Positions 8,299 to 11,348 of a stretch of DNA of 11,348 nucleotides are shown here, piece by piece. Source of the stretch: Cephalothrix simula (taxonomy: Eukaryota; Nemertea; Palaeonemertea; Archinemertea; Cephalotrichidae); contig JAXIUW010203843.1 of assembly GCA_035591015.1 (NCBI GenBank), forward strand, positions 1-11,348. Direction: 5' to 3'. Made by a program: the position numbers and the translations under genes. Every line of letters starts with the position of its first letter. Position 1 is the first letter of the stretch. The notes beneath the pieces were generated by a model. The model did no database searches, had not been told where the DNA came from, and saw only the letters and a list, made by a program, of their open reading frames with translations.

Positions 8299-8962
8299 TT
8301 CATACAGGCACGTACATCGTGGCTTTCATACATAATTATTTTCAATGTGTTTTTGAATAATGGTTTTTTATCATGAAACTCACGTTTAGAAAAGATAAGG
8401 GTTTCTGCAGTTGTTTTGGATACTACACAGGAGAGAATAATTATATGAGGTATTTTCCTTTATATATGTATATATCATATTTATTTGAAAGAAAAAAACA
8501 CAAGATACAAATTTATAATTACATTACATAGAGCACATTAATAAGATCTTTTACTTCTTGGTCGGAGAAATTCGGAATACCGTTATCTAGTCTAAAATTT
8601 GAGAGTAGATTCTAAAAGATTAATCAGAATGCCGATCAACTATATGGAGTTTTAAATCTTCAGAAAATATACATACTAATTTTAAATTTTGAATTAATAT
8701 AATTAAGATTATGGGTGTTGTAACAGTAAATGAATTATGCGACGCGAAATTAGCAATTAAGTTAAGAAATAAATTACTAGATGTTTTTATGTAAGTAAAA
8801 ACTTTTAAAAATGCCTTGATGAGCAACAATTGATAGAATTACAATTCGAAATAAGTAAAATTAAGGAACTTTATCACTGATACAAATACATAGCTTATTT
8901 GAATGCACACAACTACCGTTACAAAACTGGTAAGCAGAGACAAGTTGACATTTCAAAATTTC
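8299..8962. other. Spacer downstream of exon D
   Basis: AT-rich, with a TA-rich microsatellite-like stretch at about 8461-8490. No zinc-finger or other coding motif was found. The bases just past the exon D stop (about 8915-8962) still resemble those past exon C (about 7640-7687), marking the edge of the duplication. Confidence 0.45.
8480..8485 (-). terminator. Candidate poly(A) signal for exon D
   Basis: AATAAA on the minus strand about 480 bases past the exon D stop, a distance similar to that seen for exon C. It is in AT-rich DNA and could be chance. Confidence 0.25.
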
Positions 8963-9207
8963 TTAGTCATTTTGATTTTTAAAACTATCCGGATTATATG
9001 GGCAAGATATTTTAATATGGGATTTCATTTTGTCTTTTCTTTTAAAAGCCTTTCCACAAAATTCACAAGGAAATGGGCGTTCGTCACTGTGTGAAGACAT
9101 ATGTCTGTTGAATTCCCAGTTGCCGAAAAAAGATTTTCCACATATATTACATGATTGCCAATATCTCAAAGACTCTGTATAAGAAGAAGTTAGTACTGGT
9201 ATTAAAC
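8963..9207 (-). CDS. Zinc-finger exon D: C2H2 plus C2HC finger, terminal exon (partial gene)
   Basis: The outer acceptor is GATTTGGTTCGTTTCAG (AG at 9209-9208). The exon opens with GT in phase 1, then 80 residues and a TAA at 8965-8963. Finger 1 is Cys19-His39 and shares GKSFFGNWEFNRHMSSH with exon C. Finger 2 is Cys47-Cys68, again H-x4-C at the end. Contact residues -1, 2, 3 and 6 of finger 2 are R, D, K and S, against R, D, Q and Y in C. The N-terminal leader is longer than in C by about 12 residues (TSSYTESLRYWQ region). A second acceptor inside the exon would remove 11 residues and bring the length close to that of C. DNA identity to exon C is highest across finger 1, where 41 bases (9090-9130) match 7815-7855 exactly. 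It is probably an alternative 3' exon of the same gene. The role as a DNA-binding module is from the family, not shown directly. Confidence 0.9.
9174..9192 (-). promoter_or_regulatory. Second in-frame splice acceptor inside exon D
   Basis: On the minus strand CTAACTTCTTCTTATACAG is pyrimidine-rich, contains a CTAAC branchpoint-like motif and ends in AG at 9176-9175. Use of it would start the exon at 9174 with AG in phase 1, exactly as exon B starts. It lies 33 bases from the outer acceptor, so either choice keeps the frame. Exon C has no counterpart. Confidence 0.5.
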
Positions 9208-9319
9208 CTGAAACGAACCAAATCGACAAATTAGAAATCAGACTAATATCAGACTCGAGATGCACTAGATAAGTGCTTGCACTTTTTTGTATATCGAGTG
9301 ATTTTTAAATAAATAAAGT

Positions 9320-9584
9320 TTAAAGGAGCTATATAGGCGGGAAATCTGGGTACCCAGATTACCGCTAACGTCAATTAATATTGACATAAGCATTTTATCA
9401 AAACACATTTTAAAATACATTATGTCTTCCAATTTGTTAAGTACAAATATATTCTATCAATAATATTTAAATAGACCGTTATAACAAGTTCAAAACAATG
9501 CGTCGTTTGAAGATATAGTTACCATGGTGACGTCACTCGCGTCAACCCGCGAAATTGAAATTGGCGCCAATACAGCTCCTTTAA
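9320..9584. mobile_element. Complete TTAA-type MITE (copy 2)
   Basis: A 257-bp element (9324-9580) lies between TTAA at 9320-9323 and TTAA at 9581-9584. The ends are inverted: AGGAGCTATATAGGCG on the left matches the complement of CGCCAATACAGCTCCT on the right with two differences. It holds a perfect 18-bp palindrome, AATCTGGGTACCCAGATT (9343-9360), and the CRE octamer TGACGTCA (9528-9535). Its right part is repeated at 4-159, ending at the same TTAA, which confirms the boundary. No transposase is encoded. It sits just upstream of exon D's acceptor, in the intron leading to that exon. Comparison with the intron of exon C suggests it arrived after the C/D duplication. Confidence 0.85.
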
Positions 9585-9600
9585 ATAAAAAAGACTAATA

Positions 9601-10584
9601 ATACAAATAATATGAATGGGGTTTGTAGTTCAATTACGATCACAATTTTGTTGTGACATCTCTTCTAAATAACTTGAAGAAAAGTAGTGTCGTGTGTTGC
9701 AGATTCTTTATCTATGAAACTATGTGTGGAGTATAAAAACCTTTACATGGTATTATTTTAGTAATTACTGCCAGCTTAGCATGCTTAGGTCAGCTAATAC
9801 CTTATTTTAAGTTGAGGATTTTCAATAAATTGCAATCTCCAGTACCGATCTTGGTGTATAACTTATGGTTATTATAAGAAGATAAAAAGACCAATTTGTT
9901 ATGGCTATTCCTGGCTATTTTAAGGAATGAACTATGTTAGGAAGAAAAGTAAGAACTCGCACTATTTTCCCGACTATAAATATTTATTTAATGCATGCTG
10001 CATACCATTTATACATGCAAATTATCAGAACATCAGTTACATTTAAGATAAACACAAAAAAGCATCAAATACTTTGTACGCATGTATACGAAACAAATTA
10101 TCTTACAATTCTACGCATTCAGCTTTTATCCAAGAAGATAAAGCAGTGAAATTAAGCAGTCAGCTCTACGAATACACATCGGTAACAGTTCAACCAATTC
10201 AAGGACCCAAGGAAATAAGGCCTCCGGCACTTCTACTAAATCCACCAAAACACGTTATGATCTACCATTACAGCGAATTAACATTTAGAATGACTTAACT
10301 AATTCAGCAGATCAATGCAATGTTGAGCATCCAAACTGTTGTTCTACTTGATAGATTTTGTGAAAAATTAAATAAATACTTGAATGTCTCTTCAAAAAGA
10401 AACACAAAAATCGATCTTACTTTGAAAAATAAAGAAAATTAAGAGATTGAGGAACACACTCCCTCAGCCTTAGCCCGATTAAATATAAATGTGAGTGTGA
10501 GTGTACATTCCCTTTCAGATATCCTGAGCTTATGATCCAGTGAGTTATTAGCCAGTAAATACAACAAATTAAAACACCTGCCCT
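9601..10584. other. Spacer between exons E and D
   Basis: About 1 kb with no supported coding region. Short open frames on the plus strand (9934-10298) have no recognisable motif and look like chance. The GAATGGGGTTTGTAG stretch near 9613 resembles AATGGGGTTTCTAG near 7950 beside exon C, a trace of the C/D duplication beyond the MITE. Confidence 0.45.
9983..9988 (-). terminator. Candidate poly(A) signal for exon E
   Basis: AATAAA on the minus strand (within TAAATAAA), about 600 bases past the exon E stop. Weak evidence. Confidence 0.2.
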
Positions 10585-10889
10585 TTACAAATTTTCACGG
10601 TGCAAAATATTAATATGTTCCTGAAGTTGATGATCTTTATTAAAGTTAGCAGGGCAATATTGACACTGAAATGGGTCAAATACGAACTGATCCTGGTGTA
10701 CGACGATCATGTGATCCCTTAGATGACCCTTTCGTTTAAACCTGCTCGGACAAACAGGACAAGGAAATTTTCTTTCAGAGGAGTGGGTTTGAATATGTCT
10801 TGTAAGCGCTGCCTTGTTGCGTAGAAATTTTCCACAAATCTCACATTTGAAATTTGGTTTCTGACCAAGAGAACACCAATCCTGAATAC
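10585..10889 (-). CDS. Zinc-finger exon E: three C2H2 fingers, terminal exon (partial gene)
   Basis: This is the first cassette of the array in transcription order. It has no ATG near its start, so start-codon-based gene finding would overlook it. The minus-strand acceptor is TTTTAATATTTTCAG (AG at 10891-10890). The exon starts GT in phase 1, then 100 residues and a TAA at 10587-10585. Finger 1 is Cys15-His35 (CEICGKFLRNKAALTRHIQTH). The linker is SSERKF. Finger 2 is Cys43-His64 with H-x4-H (FKRKGHLRDHMIVVH). A ten-residue spacer leads to finger 3, Cys75-His96, also H-x4-H. Finger 2 shares the FKRK helix start with exons B, C and D. The third finger is unique to this exon. The open frame is kept over 100 codons with all zinc ligands in place, so it is under coding constraint. 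Like the others it must be joined to an upstream exon, not seen here. Confidence 0.88.
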
Positions 10890-11348
10890 CTGAAAATATT
10901 AAAACAAATTTTTATGGAGAGAGTGATTTGAAGGAAAATCTACAGTGAAAAATAGTACAAATAGTACAGTTGAATAAATAGAAAGTGTTCATATTTCAAT
11001 TTATATATGATCATGGAAAATAAATGTATAACTTTGACTTGAGATACTTTCCACCACAATAATAAGCAGTGCTTTCATATCTTCCAAAGATATATCTGTT
11101 CAATCAAATGTGAGATTATTTCTAGAATTAAGTACTCTAACAAAACGTACAACAAAATTTTTAGATAATAAACGGACGATCTGATTCCACAAAATCAGCT
11201 CTGATAGGAGTCGTAAATAAAGTGGCTGGATCTCACTACAAAATGAGAGGGCCAATCAGAACGTGACAGTTTTCGGTGACGTATTATCATAGATAGATGG
11301 CTTAAAAAGCACATTTAATTCAAATCTTAGCGTAAACCTCATTCTCTC
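10890..11348. other. Intron upstream of exon E
   Basis: No exon is recognised. Near the right edge, 11248-11285 holds CCAATCAG and GGTGACGTA, which could be CCAAT-box and CRE-like half-sites. There is no transcript start evidence. The shared upstream exon of the zinc-finger gene should lie further right. Confidence 0.4.

Noticed and set aside
9208-9265. Open frame continuing upstream of exon D to 9265
   Set aside because: Same situation as exon C: it includes the acceptor and branch region, and is shared with C as duplicated intron.
4-9584. The direct repeats at 4-159 and 9429-9584 as LTRs of one 9.5-kb element
   Set aside because: They are parts of a TTAA-flanked MITE with inverted ends. 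Between them lie opposite-strand host exons, and no TG...CA ends, primer site or polypurine tract fit.
9240-9600. AGACTAATA at 9240-9248 and 9592-9600 as a 9-bp target duplication of a larger element
   Set aside because: The second copy family boundary is the TTAA at 9581-9584, and the inverted ends start at 9324. The 9-bp match is probably coincidental in AT-rich DNA.
9934-10298. Plus-strand open frames of about 70 codons
   Set aside because: AT-rich composition, no motif, overlapping frames, and location within a zinc-finger intron suggest chance.

Overview
The window is AT-rich animal DNA. It has short coding exons with consensus splice acceptors, no bacterial-style operons, several small DNA transposons and decayed retroelements. 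Nothing in the sequence fixes the species. The Ty3/gypsy and non-LTR remnants and the AT-rich introns would suit a marine invertebrate such as a mollusc, but that is an inference with low confidence.

The main content is on the minus strand between about 10889 and 4343. Five separate exons lie in tandem in the same orientation. They are named here in transcription order: E (10889-10585), D (9207-8963), C (7896-7688), B (5527-5301) and A (4581-4343). Each follows a pyrimidine-rich AG acceptor, each begins two bases before the next full codon (a phase-1 acceptor), each encodes two or three zinc fingers, and each ends in its own stop codon. This is the layout expected of a family of interchangeable 3'-terminal exons, as in the Drosophila lola and related BTB zinc-finger loci. 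One upstream common exon, probably beyond the right edge, would be joined to one cassette at a time to swap DNA-binding specificity. Exons C and D are clear duplicates, including some intron flank. Their first finger is identical in protein and nearly so in DNA, while their second finger differs at predicted base-contacting positions. Exon D also has two in-frame acceptors 33 bases apart.

The left third (about 1130-4260) is a graveyard of retroelements. Ty3/gypsy pol remnants on the plus strand (reverse transcriptase, RNase H, then the C-terminal end of integrase) are broken by many frameshifts and stops. The integrase core is missing, and in its place lies an internal piece of a non-LTR (Jockey/CR1-like) reverse transcriptase on the minus strand.

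The introns carry small non-autonomous elements. They are a 257-bp MITE with TTAA duplications at 9324-9580 (a second copy runs off the left edge and ends at 155), a 635-bp fold-back element with hAT-like CAGGG termini and a 7-bp target duplication at 6156-6790, and a 140-bp element at 8158-8297 with perfect terminal inverted repeats and a tRNA B-box-like core. No rRNA, intact tRNA, CRISPR array or complete protein-coding gene is visible. The promoter and common exons of the zinc-finger gene are not in the window.
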